The notes under the pieces: generated by a model
Databases searched by the model: none
The model's input: the letters and a program-made list of their open reading frames with translations, nothing else
Told to the model about the DNA's origin: nothing
DNA from: Lentzea fradiae
Lineage (GTDB): Bacteria > Actinomycetota > Actinomycetes > Mycobacteriales > Pseudonocardiaceae
Assembly: GCF_900100955.1 (NCBI RefSeq)
Contig: NZ_FNCC01000003.1
Location: 434,001 to 498,000, forward strand
DNA: 64,000 nt
Direction: 5' to 3'
Shown: one piece after another, positions 11,126 through 19,648 of the stretch
How positions within the stretch are numbered: the first letter of the stretch is position 1
Layout: each line of letters opens with the position of its first letter
Translations under genes and position numbers: made by a program

Positions 11126-11563
11126 ATGGCCGACCGTCACCTCATCGACGTACATCTCCTGCTCGTCCGCGACGACGAGGTGCTGCTGTCGCGACGCCGC
11201 GACCACAACCCGGTGTTCAACCGCCTCTGGCACCTGCCGTCCGGCAAGCTCGACGCGGGCGAATCGGCCCTCGCGGCCGCCGCACGGGAAGCCCACGAGG
11301 AGGTCGGCGTCGTCGTCGCGCAGGCCGACCTGCGGCACGCACACACCTTGCACGCCGCCAGGTCCGGCGTCGAGCCACGGCTCGGGCTGTTCTTCGAGGC
11401 GCGGCGGTGGCAGGGCGAACCGGAAAACCGCGAGCCGGAGAAGTGCTGGGAGCTCGGGTGGTTCCGGCTCGACGCACTGCCCGACGACACGCTCGACTAC
11501 TCGGTCGCCGGGATCACGGCCTACTTGAACCGCACGCCGTTCGCCGTATACGGCTGGGACTGA
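11126..11563 (+). CDS. NUDIX hydrolase
   Basis: The 145-residue protein carries a complete Nudix box, G-x5-E-x7-REUxEExGU, with the core reading GKLDAGES and REAHEEVGV. Nudix enzymes cleave nucleoside diphosphates linked to another moiety; the box supplies Mg2+ ligands. A short N-terminal strand pattern (DVHLLLVRDDEVLLSRR) resembles MutT/ADP-ribose-type members with a housekeeping or diadenosine/oxidised nucleotide role, but the substrate is not predictable. Transcribed divergently from the phosphotransferase gene; the two might share a promoter region of 54 bases. The start ATG has only a weak ribosome binding site (GGTGG). Confidence 0.9.
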   Translation: MADRHLIDVHLLLVRDDEVLLSRRRDHNPVFNRLWHLPSGKLDAGESALAAAAREAHEEVGVVVAQADLRHAHTLHAARSGVEPRLGLFFEARRWQGEPENREPEKCWELGWFRLDALPDDTLDYSVAGITAYLNRTPFAVYGWD

Positions 11564-11662
11564 AGCATGCTTCCAGACCTGCTGTCCGTAACGCCCCGCC
11601 CCGCTCGCGACTCTCTTTCGTGTTTCCCTTACCGCACGCGGGGCCCTTTCGTTCGCGTGGTT

Positions 11663-11685
11663 AGTACGCGGGGCCCCCGCGTACT
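11663..11685. terminator. Perfect 11-bp inverted repeat, probable terminator between convergent genes
   Basis: AGTACGCGGGG (11663-11673) and its exact complement (11675-11685) are separated by a single C. It lies in the 244-bp gap between the convergent NUDIX and TIGR-like nucleotide-binding genes. The near-absence of a loop also fits a protein-binding operator, but the position favours termination. Confidence 0.45.
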
Positions 11686-11807
11686 GAAGCCACGTCACGC
11701 GGAGCAGGCGGGATCGCTGGCTGGGTGACACTCGGGCGGGTGTGTGGCGGGAGAAGGGGACAGCACCTCTGGCGGAGTGCGGAAGCCACGACAGCAGGTG
11801 CGGCTGG

Positions 11808-12107
11808 TCAGCCGGGGTGGGTGAACGAGACCGGCTTGCCGGTGGCGTGGGCGTGGGCGATCTCCCGGCGCGTGGACTCGCCGACGTACCCGCCGGGGTT
11901 GACCACCAGCACCCGGTCGGCCGGGTCGATCTTGCGCAGGTGGAGGGCGCCCAGCGCGGCCTTCTGCTCCTCGGTGACCAGCCCGTCCGGTTCGGCCGGC
12001 GCGACGACGATGGCGCCTGCGAGCGTCAGATCGCGGTTCACCGCGCGCATCTCCTCCGCGAAGCGGGTGGAGCCGCAGAGGCAGACGATCTCGGGGCGGT
12101 CGGGCAC
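11808..12107 (-). CDS. Small nucleotide-binding-fold protein, deoxyribosyltransferase-like
   Basis: A 99-residue protein with the opening IVCLCGSTRFAEEM, then PAEPDG, DRVLVVNPGGYVGESTRREIAHA. The GSTRF and NxGGYVGxST signatures are those of a small family related to nucleoside 2-deoxyribosyltransferase (DUF4406-like Rossmann fold), often annotated only by its conserved domain. In true deoxyribosyltransferases the Glu in GES is the nucleophile and is present here (GESTRREI). Function uncertain. Start taken at the GTG 12107: an upstream ATG (12191) would overlap the end of the next gene and add a poorly conserved tail. The gene lies downstream of the amidohydrolase gene on the same strand, 53 bases apart. 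Confidence 0.7.
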   Translation of the reverse strand: MPDRPEIVCLCGSTRFAEEMRAVNRDLTLAGAIVVAPAEPDGLVTEEQKAALGALHLRKIDPADRVLVVNPGGYVGESTRREIAHAHATGKPVSFTHPG

Positions 12108-12160
12108 GGTCCGGTCTTTCGGCTTGAACGGGACACCACCGGTGAACGGTGACGCACAGC

Positions 12161-15151
12161 CTAATGATCCTCGCAGACGTGGCAGGCCCACTCAGGCTCG
12201 TGCCACCAATGCCGTTTCTCCGCTGAAGGCAACGGTTCCAGTGCTGCCGTGTAGGCAGTGAGCTCACCGGCCTCCCGGTAGGGTGCCAACAGGTCGGTCA
12301 CGGTGTGCAACCGGCCGCCGAGCATGACCTGCCGGACGTTCGCCGCGGCCTTGATGTCCCGCAACGGGTTTCCGCCGACGAACGCGATGTCGGCGGGCGC
12401 GCCGGGCCGGATGGCGCCGAGCGGCAGGCCGAGCCACCGCGCGGGGTTGCGGGTGGCGGTGATGAGCGCTTCCCGTGGGGTGAAGCCGTACTTGACCATC
12501 GCGCGCAGGTTCAGGTGGGTGGCGGTGGCCGGGGCGTCCAATGGAGCATCGGTGCCGCAGATCACGAGTCCGCCGCCGCGGTGCACGGCGAGGGCGAACT
12601 CGACCCAGTTCTTCAGGATGGCGGCCGACGAGTTCGCGCCGCCGCTGTTCGCCTCGGCGAGGTAGCGCTCGTACTCCCACGGCGGGAAGAGCACGCGGGT
12701 GCGTTCGTCGGTGGCCAGTGACTTGTCCTCGGCGAAGAGGGCTCGGCTGTGGAACAGGGTCGGCGTCATCGACAGGCCGGAGGCGGTGAAGAGCGCCACC
12801 ACGTCCTGGTACGCCTTGCCCTGCCGCGTCACGGTGTGGGAGTAGCCGAGGCGGTTGGTGGCGCCGACGTGTTCCATGCCGTCCATGCCGATGTTCGCGG
12901 CCGGGTAGAGGTAGTGCGACGACAGCGGCAGCTTCGTCTTCTGGACGGCCGCGCGTTGCAGCTCGACGGGCAGGCGCACGTAGGTCTTGATCATGTCGTA
13001 GTCCAGCTCGTGCGCGCGGCGCAGTTCCAGGTCGAGCTGGGCGCGGGAGAGCGTGGGGCGCATGAAGTTGTAGTAGACGCGGGAGCCGTCGATCGCCTCG
13101 CCGGTGGCGTAGAACCGCGGCCCGGTCAGGGTTCCGGCGGCGAGCGCCTCGCGGGTCTCGACCATCTGGTAGACCGGGTCGCCGGGCGACCGGACGGTGG
13201 TGATGCCGTAGGCGAGCCAGACGTTGCCTTGCCGCGCGCCCCACTGCCTGCCGCGCAGGTGCCAGTGGTTGTGGGCGTCGATCAGGCCGGGGATGGCCGT
13301 GCTGTCCGACAGGTCGGTGCCGGCGCGTCCCCGCTGCGGCCGGATCTCCTGGACGACGCCGTTCTCCACGACGATGTCGACGTTCCGCCTCAGGTCGTGG
13401 GCCTCGCCGTCCCAGTAGGCGCCGACGCGCACGACCGTGGCCTGAGGAGTCTTGGGCCTGCGCCAGTCGAGGCCGACGCGGATGGTCGAGACCTTGCCGT
13501 CCAAAGTAGACCGTCGTAGCCGTCCGTTGTTCAGGTACACGAGGTCGTTTCCGTGCCAGGCCAGTGAGTCGGTGACCTCCCGCGTCACCTGCCGCGGTTC
13601 GCCGGTGAAGTCGCCCTTGGCGTCCACGGGAACCACCCACGCGACGCTCTCCACGACGAACGCGAGGTGCCGTCCGTCCGGTGACCAGACCGGTCCGTCG
13701 TCGCCGCGCGTGGCGATCGAGCGGAACGGCAGCGGTTCGGTGTACCGCAGCTCGCCGCTGACGAGGTCGACCGACAGGATCTGGCTCGTGCCCTCGCGGA
13801 ACCGCCGCGAGAACGGCTTGACGGCGGCCAGCGCCACCGTGTTCCCGTCCTTCGGCCAGGTCGGGCGGCCGGGCTGGAACAACGCCGGCGTGATCTGCCT
13901 GCGCCCGGCCGGGTCCGCGACCCAGACCTGGCCGTCGTGGTCGACGTACGCGACCTTGCCGCCGTCCGGCGAGAACCGCGGTGTGGTCTGCGCGCCGGGT
14001 GAGGGCGAGTAGAGCTTCTCCTCACCGGTCTTCAGGTCGCGGAGCCACAACTGCGCCACACCGGTGCGGTCGCTCGCGTAGACGAGCTTCGTGCCGTCCG
14101 GCGAGAAGTCGGGGTCGGAGTCGAAGTACCGGCCGTCCGTGATTCGCGTGGCCTTGCCGTTCTTCAGCAGGTAGAGCGCGTTCAACGCCCGGAACGCGAT
14201 CGTGCCGTCGCTCGACACGACAGGGCTCGCGATGCCCTTGACGGGACCGGCGGCGAGGTTCCGCGTGCGGTGCCGCTCGACCTTCTTGACCGGCACGGTC
14301 GCCTCGAACGGAACGTCCTTCGTGGACTGACCGGTGCGGCGGCGGATCTTGCCGTCAGCGGTGTAGAGGACGCTGTCGCCGTCCCACAGCGCCGCGAACC
14401 CGAAGACGTCCTCCCCCGTCACGACGGCGGTGGTGCCCAGCATCAGATCGGTCTGCCCCGGCCGCACCAGCGTGTAGCTCGGCTGCTCCCCCGGTCCGAA
14501 CGCGGCGCCGAACAGCTGCGCGCCGGACGGTGCCGTGACGAGCCGTTCCCGCCGTCCGTCCATCGAGACGACGTCCACCGACGTGGTGCCGGTGATGTAG
14601 ATGAGGCGTTTGCCGTCACGTGACCACTGCGGCGCCGCGGCGTCGTCGGGGGTGCCGGTCAGTTGCGTGATCTCGTTCGTCGCCAGGTCGAGGACGTGCA
14701 CGCCGTAGCTTCCCGCCCGGTCGCTGACGAACGCGATCTTCGTGCCGTCCGGGGAGAACGCGGGTTCGCGGTGGTCGTACCGGCCGCTGGTCAGCTGCCG
14801 CAGCCCGCGCCCGTCCTGCCCGATCACGTACAGGTGGTAGTTTCCGTCCCGATAGGACTGGAACGCGATCCGCCCGCCCGGGCCGAACGACGGCAGCGTG
14901 GCGTCCTGCAGCTCGTCGGTGAGCTTGCGCGCCCTACCTCCCGTGGCGGGCAGCACCCAGATGGCCGTGACGAGGTCGATGGCGAGCCACTTCCCGTCCG
15001 GCGACCGCGACACCGAGATGTTGGTGCCCTGGGTCAGGGTGACGGTGTCCCCCGACGCACCGGCTGTTCCCGCGGTGAGGGCGGAGGCGGTGGTGGCGAG
15101 AGCGGCGGCCTGGCCGGTGCGGGTGAGCAGTTCACGACGAGACAGTTCCAC
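12161..15151 (-). CDS. Tat-exported amidohydrolase with N-terminal TolB-like beta-propeller
   Basis: A 996-residue exported enzyme. The N-terminus SRRELLTRTG is a twin-arginine signal (RR 5-6) followed by an Ala-rich hydrophobic stretch. Residues ~45-560 form a WD40/TolB-type propeller with repeated blades (SPDGKWLA, SPDGTKIAF, SRDGKRLIY, SPDGTKLVY, SPDGRHLAF). The C-terminal ~400 residues form a metal-dependent amidohydrolase: IPGLIDAHNHWH carries the first metal ligands, SSHYLYP and GMEHVG supply further His, and CGTDAPLDAP the catalytic Asp. This fusion occurs in predicted exported peptidases/prolidase-like enzymes. The last residues CHVCEDH form an unusual Cys/His tail. Start GTG 15151 is supported by GGGGAG 7 bases upstream; an upstream in-frame start would bury the Tat signal. 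Confidence 0.92.
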   Translation of the reverse strand: MELSRRELLTRTGQAAALATTASALTAGTAGASGDTVTLTQGTNISVSRSPDGKWLAIDLVTAIWVLPATGGRARKLTDELQDATLPSFGPGGRIAFQSYRDGNYHLYVIGQDGRGLRQLTSGRYDHREPAFSPDGTKIAFVSDRAGSYGVHVLDLATNEITQLTGTPDDAAAPQWSRDGKRLIYITGTTSVDVVSMDGRRERLVTAPSGAQLFGAAFGPGEQPSYTLVRPGQTDLMLGTTAVVTGEDVFGFAALWDGDSVLYTADGKIRRRTGQSTKDVPFEATVPVKKVERHRTRNLAAGPVKGIASPVVSSDGTIAFRALNALYLLKNGKATRITDGRYFDSDPDFSPDGTKLVYASDRTGVAQLWLRDLKTGEEKLYSPSPGAQTTPRFSPDGGKVAYVDHDGQVWVADPAGRRQITPALFQPGRPTWPKDGNTVALAAVKPFSRRFREGTSQILSVDLVSGELRYTEPLPFRSIATRGDDGPVWSPDGRHLAFVVESVAWVVPVDAKGDFTGEPRQVTREVTDSLAWHGNDLVYLNNGRLRRSTLDGKVSTIRVGLDWRRPKTPQATVVRVGAYWDGEAHDLRRNVDIVVENGVVQEIRPQRGRAGTDLSDSTAIPGLIDAHNHWHLRGRQWGARQGNVWLAYGITTVRSPGDPVYQMVETREALAAGTLTGPRFYATGEAIDGSRVYYNFMRPTLSRAQLDLELRRAHELDYDMIKTYVRLPVELQRAAVQKTKLPLSSHYLYPAANIGMDGMEHVGATNRLGYSHTVTRQGKAYQDVVALFTASGLSMTPTLFHSRALFAEDKSLATDERTRVLFPPWEYERYLAEANSGGANSSAAILKNWVEFALAVHRGGGLVICGTDAPLDAPATATHLNLRAMVKYGFTPREALITATRNPARWLGLPLGAIRPGAPADIAFVGGNPLRDIKAAANVRQVMLGGRLHTVTDLLAPYREAGELTAYTAALEPLPSAEKRHWWHEPEWACHVCEDH

Positions 15152-15248
15152 GGCGGCACTCCCCGAGCGTTGGTCCCCAGGGAACTCACACTGCCACCGC
15201 ACCACGTCCGCGCATCCGCTGTTCGGACCAGTGCCCACGGAGTGGGAT

Positions 15249-15290
15249 CCGGTGGCGGGCGCGGGGTGCCTCGCCCGCGCCCGCCACCGG
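15249..15290 (-). terminator. Terminator hairpin of the barrel-domain gene
   Basis: A perfect 17-bp stem (arms 15249-15265 and 15274-15290, starting CCGGTGGCGGGCG) with an 8-base loop lies just after the stop of the minus-strand gene at 15298. Confidence 0.75.
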
Positions 15291-15297
15291 ACGCGGC

Positions 15298-15786
15298 TCA
15301 GTCCGAGATCGTGAAGACGAACTCGTGGACGATCTCCTGCGCGGTCGTCGGACTCGTGCGGACCACCTTGACCTCACCCTCGGCGGAGGAGTACGCGCCG
15401 GTGCCGCCGGTGATCGCCCACACGGCGTCGCCGAAGCCGGTGGCGGTCGACTCGTAGGTGCGACTCCCGGACAGGTGCAGCTCCCCGTCCGGGAGGCGGA
15501 AGACGGACGTGCACAGCGCCGTCACCGCCGGAGGGACCGCCGCGGCCACCCTGACGACACCGCAGTGCGAAAGCCCTTCGCCGACCCTGGCGCCGCTCTG
15601 CCGGTCGAACAGCTCTCCGCCGCTGACGAACCCCTGGCCCACAGCGATGTTCGCCGGCGCCGAGATCAAGGTCTGCTTGCCCGTCACCTCCACGGTCCGG
15701 TCCCTCTCCTGATCGGCCACGACCTGGTCGGCACCCACGAGAGCCGCCACGAGCGCGGCGACGGCGAACCACGGTTGAACCGGCAT
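15298..15786 (-). CDS. Secreted allene-oxide-cyclase-barrel-like protein
   Basis: This 162-residue secreted protein has a signal peptide (~1-25) and then a pattern of alternating beta strands resembling the small beta-barrel shared by allene oxide cyclase and dirigent proteins: GQGFVSGGELFD, a paired Cys (SHCG and LCTS, probably a disulfide), FRLPDGELHLSG, WAITGGTGAYSSAEGEV. The GGTGxYxxAxG motif is diagnostic of that barrel. In bacteria the family has no settled function; it is often found in secondary-metabolite clusters, but none is visible here. Start ATG 15786 with GGAG (minus strand) 8 bases upstream. It ends 7 bases after a strong hairpin. Confident in the fold family, not in any activity. 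Confidence 0.8.
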   Translation of the reverse strand: MPVQPWFAVAALVAALVGADQVVADQERDRTVEVTGKQTLISAPANIAVGQGFVSGGELFDRQSGARVGEGLSHCGVVRVAAAVPPAVTALCTSVFRLPDGELHLSGSRTYESTATGFGDAVWAITGGTGAYSSAEGEVKVVRTSPTTAQEIVHEFVFTISD

Positions 15787-15928
15787 CGCACAACTCCGTC
15801 CTTAGTGGATAGTTGTCTCGAAGCTAGTTCCTCGGTGCTGTGACGGTCATCGACCGATGGCGTGGTCACCGACGAGGGACGACCGTCCACTTCGGCACAC
15901 TCCGCTGCGCGCCACGCCTGACGCGGCG

Positions 15929-16703
15929 TTACCGCTTCAGGGGAAACGAGTCGAGCAGCCTCCTGGTCGGCGTGCCGAGGCCGGTCGCCGTGTTGTGACC
16001 GGGCGCGAACACCAGATCGGCGTCCTCCCAGCGGCCAGGGGTCACGAGCTCGACCGTCTCGTGGTCGTTGATCGCGAACACGACGGTGTCCCGGGTGCCC
16101 AGCGGGTTGTCCTTGGCGCGGTTGAACTCGTGGTGCCGCGCGTAGAAGGCGGGGTTCGCGAAGCCGAGCCGGCCGCTCTTCCGCACGATCAGGGAGGCGA
16201 TGCCCGCGAACAACGGCGACGAGAGGCTGGTGCCGCCCGTCCCAGTGCCCCACGGCTGGACGCCGGGTACTCGACGTCCTGGCCGCCGAAGCCGTCGCTC
16301 GCGAACAGGAACGTGATGCCCTCGACGGCCGCCTCCCGGAACAGGCGTTCGTACGCCGCCATGTGCTCCGGTGCGTTGCCGGGCGTGTAGCTGGCGATGA
16401 CCGAGCCCGACACGACGTCCGTCAGGCGGCCGGGGTCGAAGGCCGGCGCGCGTAGTCGGCCAGTCCGGCGGCGTCGCCCCGGAGGCACACCTGGACCGCG
16501 AGCTCGGTGGCCGGGCCGGCCGGCCCGAGGTGGGTGCCCTCGCGGAGCACTGTGTCGTTGAGCGTCTCGGCCAGGCGTTCCACGGGCACCCGGTCCGGCT
16601 CGTCCGCGCGCACCGCGGTCGTCCCCGGAAGGACGGCCGCCAGCGCGACGAGACAGCCCAGCACCGGGTGGAGGCGGCGTTCATCCGCGTTTCCCACCTT
16701 CAT
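15929..16703 (-). pseudogene. Remnant of an S53 (sedolisin/kumamolisin-like) peptidase
   Basis: Three frames must be joined to read this gene. From the ATG at 16703 comes a signal-peptide-like start and the opening of an S53 propeptide (RLAETLNDTVLREGTHLG). Near 16445 the frame shifts and continues directly into a late part of the catalytic domain (VVSGSVIASYTPG, AAVEGITFLFASDGFGG, VEYPAS). A second shift near 16260 leads to GTGTGGTSLSSPLFAG, which contains the catalytic Ser of the SGTSxSxP type, and on to the C-terminus at 15929. An intact family member is over 500 residues; here about 255 remain, and the segment with the catalytic Glu and Asp is deleted. So at least one large deletion and two frameshifts: a dead gene. 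Confidence 0.8.
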
Positions 16704-16860
16704 GCGACAGCACTGCTGCTTGGAGGACACGGGAGGCCGCGCGCGAAGTTGCCTGGTCCGTCTCAGCTGGGAGATCACCCACGGTGATCACCCGGGAGTG
16801 GCCGGACGATCCCTGATCGGTCAATTGCCGCGCCCCGCGGTGCCTGCGACGTTGGAAGGC

Positions 16861-17376
16861 GTGCCGAGCGACTTGCAGACCAGGAAGATCTCCTTCGTGT
16901 TCCGCGCGATGGACGGTGACGGCGACGGGGTCCTGCGGCGGTCGGACTTCGACCTGCTGGCGGACCGCTGGGCGGCCGTGCGCGGCGGGGCGCACGAGGA
17001 GCGGATGCGCGAGACCCTGCGCGCGTGGTGGGAGGCGTTGTACGCGACGTCCGACCAGGACGGGGACGGCGGCGTCACGGCGAGCGAGCTGATGTCCGCC
17101 GTGGACGGCGACGGCACGATGATCGACCTGGTGGTCGCGACCGCCGTGGCGATGTTCGAGGCCGTGGACTCCGACGGCGACGGCAGGGTGTCCGAGGCCG
17201 AGTACGCCCAGCTGGTGCGGGCGTGGACCGGTGGGACGAGCGTCCACGCGTTCGCCCGGCTCGACCTGGACGGCGACGGCTACCTGTCGAAGCAGGAGTT
17301 CGCCCGCCACTGGCTGGAGTTCTGGGCGGGCGACGACGAGGACGCGCCGGGCACGTACGTCTTCGGCGAGGTGTGA
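16861..17376 (+). CDS. Four-EF-hand calcium-binding protein (calerythrin-like)
   Basis: A 171-residue cytoplasmic protein with four EF-hand loops: DGDGDGVLRRSD (18-29), DQDGDGGVTASE (65-76), DSDGDGRVSEAE (103-114) and DLDGDGYLSKQE (135-146). Loop 1 has Asp instead of Glu at position 12, which normally weakens or shifts affinity towards Mg2+; loops 2-4 are canonical. Length and spacing match calerythrin of Saccharopolyspora and other actinomycete calcium buffers/sensors related to sarcoplasmic calcium-binding proteins. Start: GTG 16861, preceded by GGAAGG, which sits unusually close (about 2 bases); GTG at 16840 is an alternative adding seven residues. It is transcribed divergently from the dead peptidase, alone. 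Confidence 0.9.
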   Translation: MPSDLQTRKISFVFRAMDGDGDGVLRRSDFDLLADRWAAVRGGAHEERMRETLRAWWEALYATSDQDGDGGVTASELMSAVDGDGTMIDLVVATAVAMFEAVDSDGDGRVSEAEYAQLVRAWTGGTSVHAFARLDLDGDGYLSKQEFARHWLEFWAGDDEDAPGTYVFGEV

Positions 17377-17381
17377 GGGAG

Positions 17382-17406
17382 GCGGTGCCGGAACGTCCGG
17401 CACCGC
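17382..17406. terminator. Hairpin between convergent genes
   Basis: GCGGTGCCGG (17382-17391) and CCGGCACCGC (17397-17406) form a perfect 10-bp stem with loop AACGT between the EF-hand gene (+) and the TerB-like gene (-). Confidence 0.65.
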
Positions 17407-17420
17407 GCACGGGCCACCCG

Positions 17421-17810
17421 TCAGAGCACGAGCGCGTCCTCGATCTTGGCGACCATCGCGTCCTCCGCGTCCACCACGACGCCGTCGGCCTCCGCCACCT
17501 CGCGGCAGATGGCCAGCACGGCGCGCGGGAAGTCGGCGGCGTCCTCCGGCGACTTGGCGGCCAGCACCTTCATCGACGACCGCAGCGCCTCCAGGATGAC
17601 CGGCTCGATCTCCTCGTCGGTGCCCGCGGGCACCGAGGGGCGGGCCGCGGCCATCACCAGGCGCAGGTCCGCCGACAGGTTCGACAGGGCGCGCAGGCCG
17701 GCGAACCGCTCCTCCAGGACAGGGCCGGGGTCGGCGTGGGAGACCAGCAACATCGCGCCGTACACGGCGGTGCGCAGCGTCCGGCTCTCCTCTGCGTTGT
17801 AGAAGATCAT
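17421..17810 (-). CDS. TerB-like (tellurite-resistance family) protein
   Basis: A 129-residue all-helical protein resembling the TerB fold: acidic helices and the C-terminal pattern AICREVAEADGVVVDAEDAMVAKIEDAL, where the ADG and E/D residues are the typical metal-binding region of TerB/YebE-like proteins. TerB proteins are cytoplasmic and linked to membrane stress and metal sensing; a direct role in tellurite resistance is not implied, and no other ter gene is near. Start: ATG at 17810 with AAGGTGG 5 bases upstream; a GTG nine bases earlier (17819) is also in frame. It converges with the EF-hand gene. Confidence 0.7.
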   Translation of the reverse strand: MIFYNAEESRTLRTAVYGAMLLVSHADPGPVLEERFAGLRALSNLSADLRLVMAAARPSVPAGTDEEIEPVILEALRSSMKVLAAKSPEDAADFPRAVLAICREVAEADGVVVDAEDAMVAKIEDALVL

Positions 17811-17979
17811 GTCGCCCACCTTAGGGTCCGAGGGTCTCGCGCTTTCCCAGAAGGACTCACGGACGGGTGACGCGGTTGCGTTCCGGCCGCGAAATCCGGT
17901 GTGACGGACGTCGGGCGAACAAACGGCGGTTCTCGCGCGTTGAGAGGAGTCGAGACCAAGCCCGCTGGAGGATGCCCGC

Positions 17980-19131
17980 ATGACCACCACCGCTGCCCGG
18001 CCCCGCATCACGGTACGGCGGGTGGTGTTCACGCTCGTCCTGCTGACCGTGACGACGCTGCTGTTCTGGGTGCCGTTCGAAGGGCTGTTCGCCGCCAGTG
18101 CGCAGTGGCCGGACCCGGTGCGGCCGGTCGCCGCCGTCGTCTTCGCCGCCGCGGCCGTCGCGATGATCGTGCTGTTCACCCGCCGCGGCAGCGACCGGGC
18201 CGCGCGGACGTCCCACTTCCTGCTCGGGTTCGTGTGGATCGCGTTCGTCTGGACGCTGCTCACCGACCTGGTGCGGCTCGGCATGGCGCTCGGCGGTGTC
18301 GAGAACCCGTTCCGGTCCCGGTTCATCGCGGTGCTGCTGGCCGTGCTGATCGTGGCCGTCACCGTCCACGGGGTGTACGAGGCGATGCGGGTGCCGCGGG
18401 TCAAGCGCCAGGACGTCGTCCTGCCGCGGCTCGACCCGGCGTTCGACGGGCTGACGGTCGCGGTCATCACCGACACCCACTACGGCGCCATCAACCGCGC
18501 CAAGTGGTCGCGCGGCATGGTCGACGCCGTCAACCGGCTGAACGCCGACGTCGCCGTGCACGTCGGCGACATCGCGGACGGCACCGCCGAGCAGCGCCTG
18601 GACCAGGCGGCGCCGCTCGGGGACGTCACCGCACCGCACCGCTTCTACATCACCGGCAACCACGAGTACTACTCGAACGCGCAGGGCTGGATCGACCTCA
18701 TGACCCGGCTGGGCTGGAAGGCCCTGCACAACGAGCACGTGACGCTCGACCGCGGCGACGCGCGCCTGGTGTTCGCGGGCATCGACGACCCGACCGCCGA
18801 CCACTCCGGCGAGCCGGGCCACTCCGCCGATCTGCGGCGTGCCCTCGACGGAGCGCCCGACGCGGCCGTGGTGCTGCTCGCCCACCAGCCCTCCGAGGTG
18901 CGCAAGGCCGTCGAGGCGGGCGTGGACCTGCAGCTGTCCGGGCACACGCACGGCGGGCAGATCTGGCCGTTCCACTACCTCGTGCGGCTGCAGCAGCCGG
19001 TCGTGGCGGGCCTGAGCGCGCACGGCGACCGCACGCAGCTCTACACCAGCCGCGGCTCGGGCTTCTGGGGCCCGCCGATGCGCGTCTTCGCGCCCAGCGA
19101 GATCACGCTGCTGACGCTCAGGTCCCGCTGA
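17980..19131 (+). CDS. Membrane-anchored metallophosphoesterase
   Basis: A 383-residue protein with four N-terminal hydrophobic segments (about 14-40, 44-66, 78-100, 112-132) and a calcineurin-like phosphoesterase domain from ~150. The metal-binding motifs are complete: TDTHYG (D-x-H), HVGDIADG (GD), ITGNHEYY (GNHE), AHQP and SGHTHGGQIW (GHxH). The closest family resemblance is to YkuE/YaeI-type enzymes, some of which act on phospholipids such as UDP-diacylglucosamine or other membrane-surface phosphodiesters. The catalytic side is therefore probably at the membrane face, but its orientation cannot be fixed. It ends in a 14-bp overlap with the convergent histidine phosphatase gene. Confidence 0.9.
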   Translation: MTTTAARPRITVRRVVFTLVLLTVTTLLFWVPFEGLFAASAQWPDPVRPVAAVVFAAAAVAMIVLFTRRGSDRAARTSHFLLGFVWIAFVWTLLTDLVRLGMALGGVENPFRSRFIAVLLAVLIVAVTVHGVYEAMRVPRVKRQDVVLPRLDPAFDGLTVAVITDTHYGAINRAKWSRGMVDAVNRLNADVAVHVGDIADGTAEQRLDQAAPLGDVTAPHRFYITGNHEYYSNAQGWIDLMTRLGWKALHNEHVTLDRGDARLVFAGIDDPTADHSGEPGHSADLRRALDGAPDAAVVLLAHQPSEVRKAVEAGVDLQLSGHTHGGQIWPFHYLVRLQQPVVAGLSAHGDRTQLYTSRGSGFWGPPMRVFAPSEITLLTLRSR

Positions 19132-19648
19132 GGTGCCCGCCGTCGTTGAACCGCACGAGCCGGGGTGACCTGCCCGTCTCGTAGCGGATCACCGTCAGCG
19201 CCGCGTTGTCGTGGCTCAGCGTCAGCCACCGCTCGGGCGGGGCGTCCAGCGCGTCCCGCACGAGCCAGCTGATCAGGTACATGTGCGTCACCACGAGCAC
19301 CGGGCCGTCACCGGGACGGGCGAACCGCGTCTCGGCCTCGTGCGCCAGCGCGGGACCGCGGGTGCGTTCGGACTCCGGGAACCGGTCGAAGAAGTCGTCG
19401 TGGCCGGGAACGAAGTGCGGCACGTAGTCGCCGGCGGCGGCCTCGACGCGGCACGGGATGCGCAGCGCCGCGGCGATGATGGACGCCGTCTCCGCCGCAC
19501 GCGGCAGCGGGCCGTGGTGCACGGCCGCGAAACCCGTGCCGCGCAACCGTTCCGCCAGTGCCTCGACCTGCCGTCGGCCGCGCGCGGTCAGCCTCGACTC
19601 GTCCTTCGTCGCCTCGCCGTGCCGGACCAGATGAAGATCTCTCGTCAC
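19118..19648 (-). CDS. Histidine phosphatase (phosphoglycerate-mutase-like) family protein
   Basis: A 176-residue enzyme opening with LHLVRHGEATK, the RHG phospho-acceptor motif, and later VVTHMYLI, which supplies the second catalytic His. The domain also has GPLPRAAETA, matching the conserved S/P-x-x-R-A-x-E-T region. Substrates vary (sugar phosphates, nucleotides, phospho-proteins) and cannot be assigned. The GTG start at 19648 overlaps the stop codon of the upstream golvesin-like gene (GTGA), so the two are probably co-translated. The gene ends inside the last codons of the convergent metallophosphoesterase gene. Confidence 0.88.
   Translation of the reverse strand: MTRDLHLVRHGEATKDESRLTARGRRQVEALAERLRGTGFAAVHHGPLPRAAETASIIAAALRIPCRVEAAAGDYVPHFVPGHDDFFDRFPESERTRGPALAHEAETRFARPGDGPVLVVTHMYLISWLVRDALDAPPERWLTLSHDNAALTVIRYETGRSPRLVRFNDGGHLSGT

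Noticed and set aside
17421..17810. Tellurite resistance locus
   Set aside because: Only a single TerB-like gene; no terC, terD or terZ relatives nearby.
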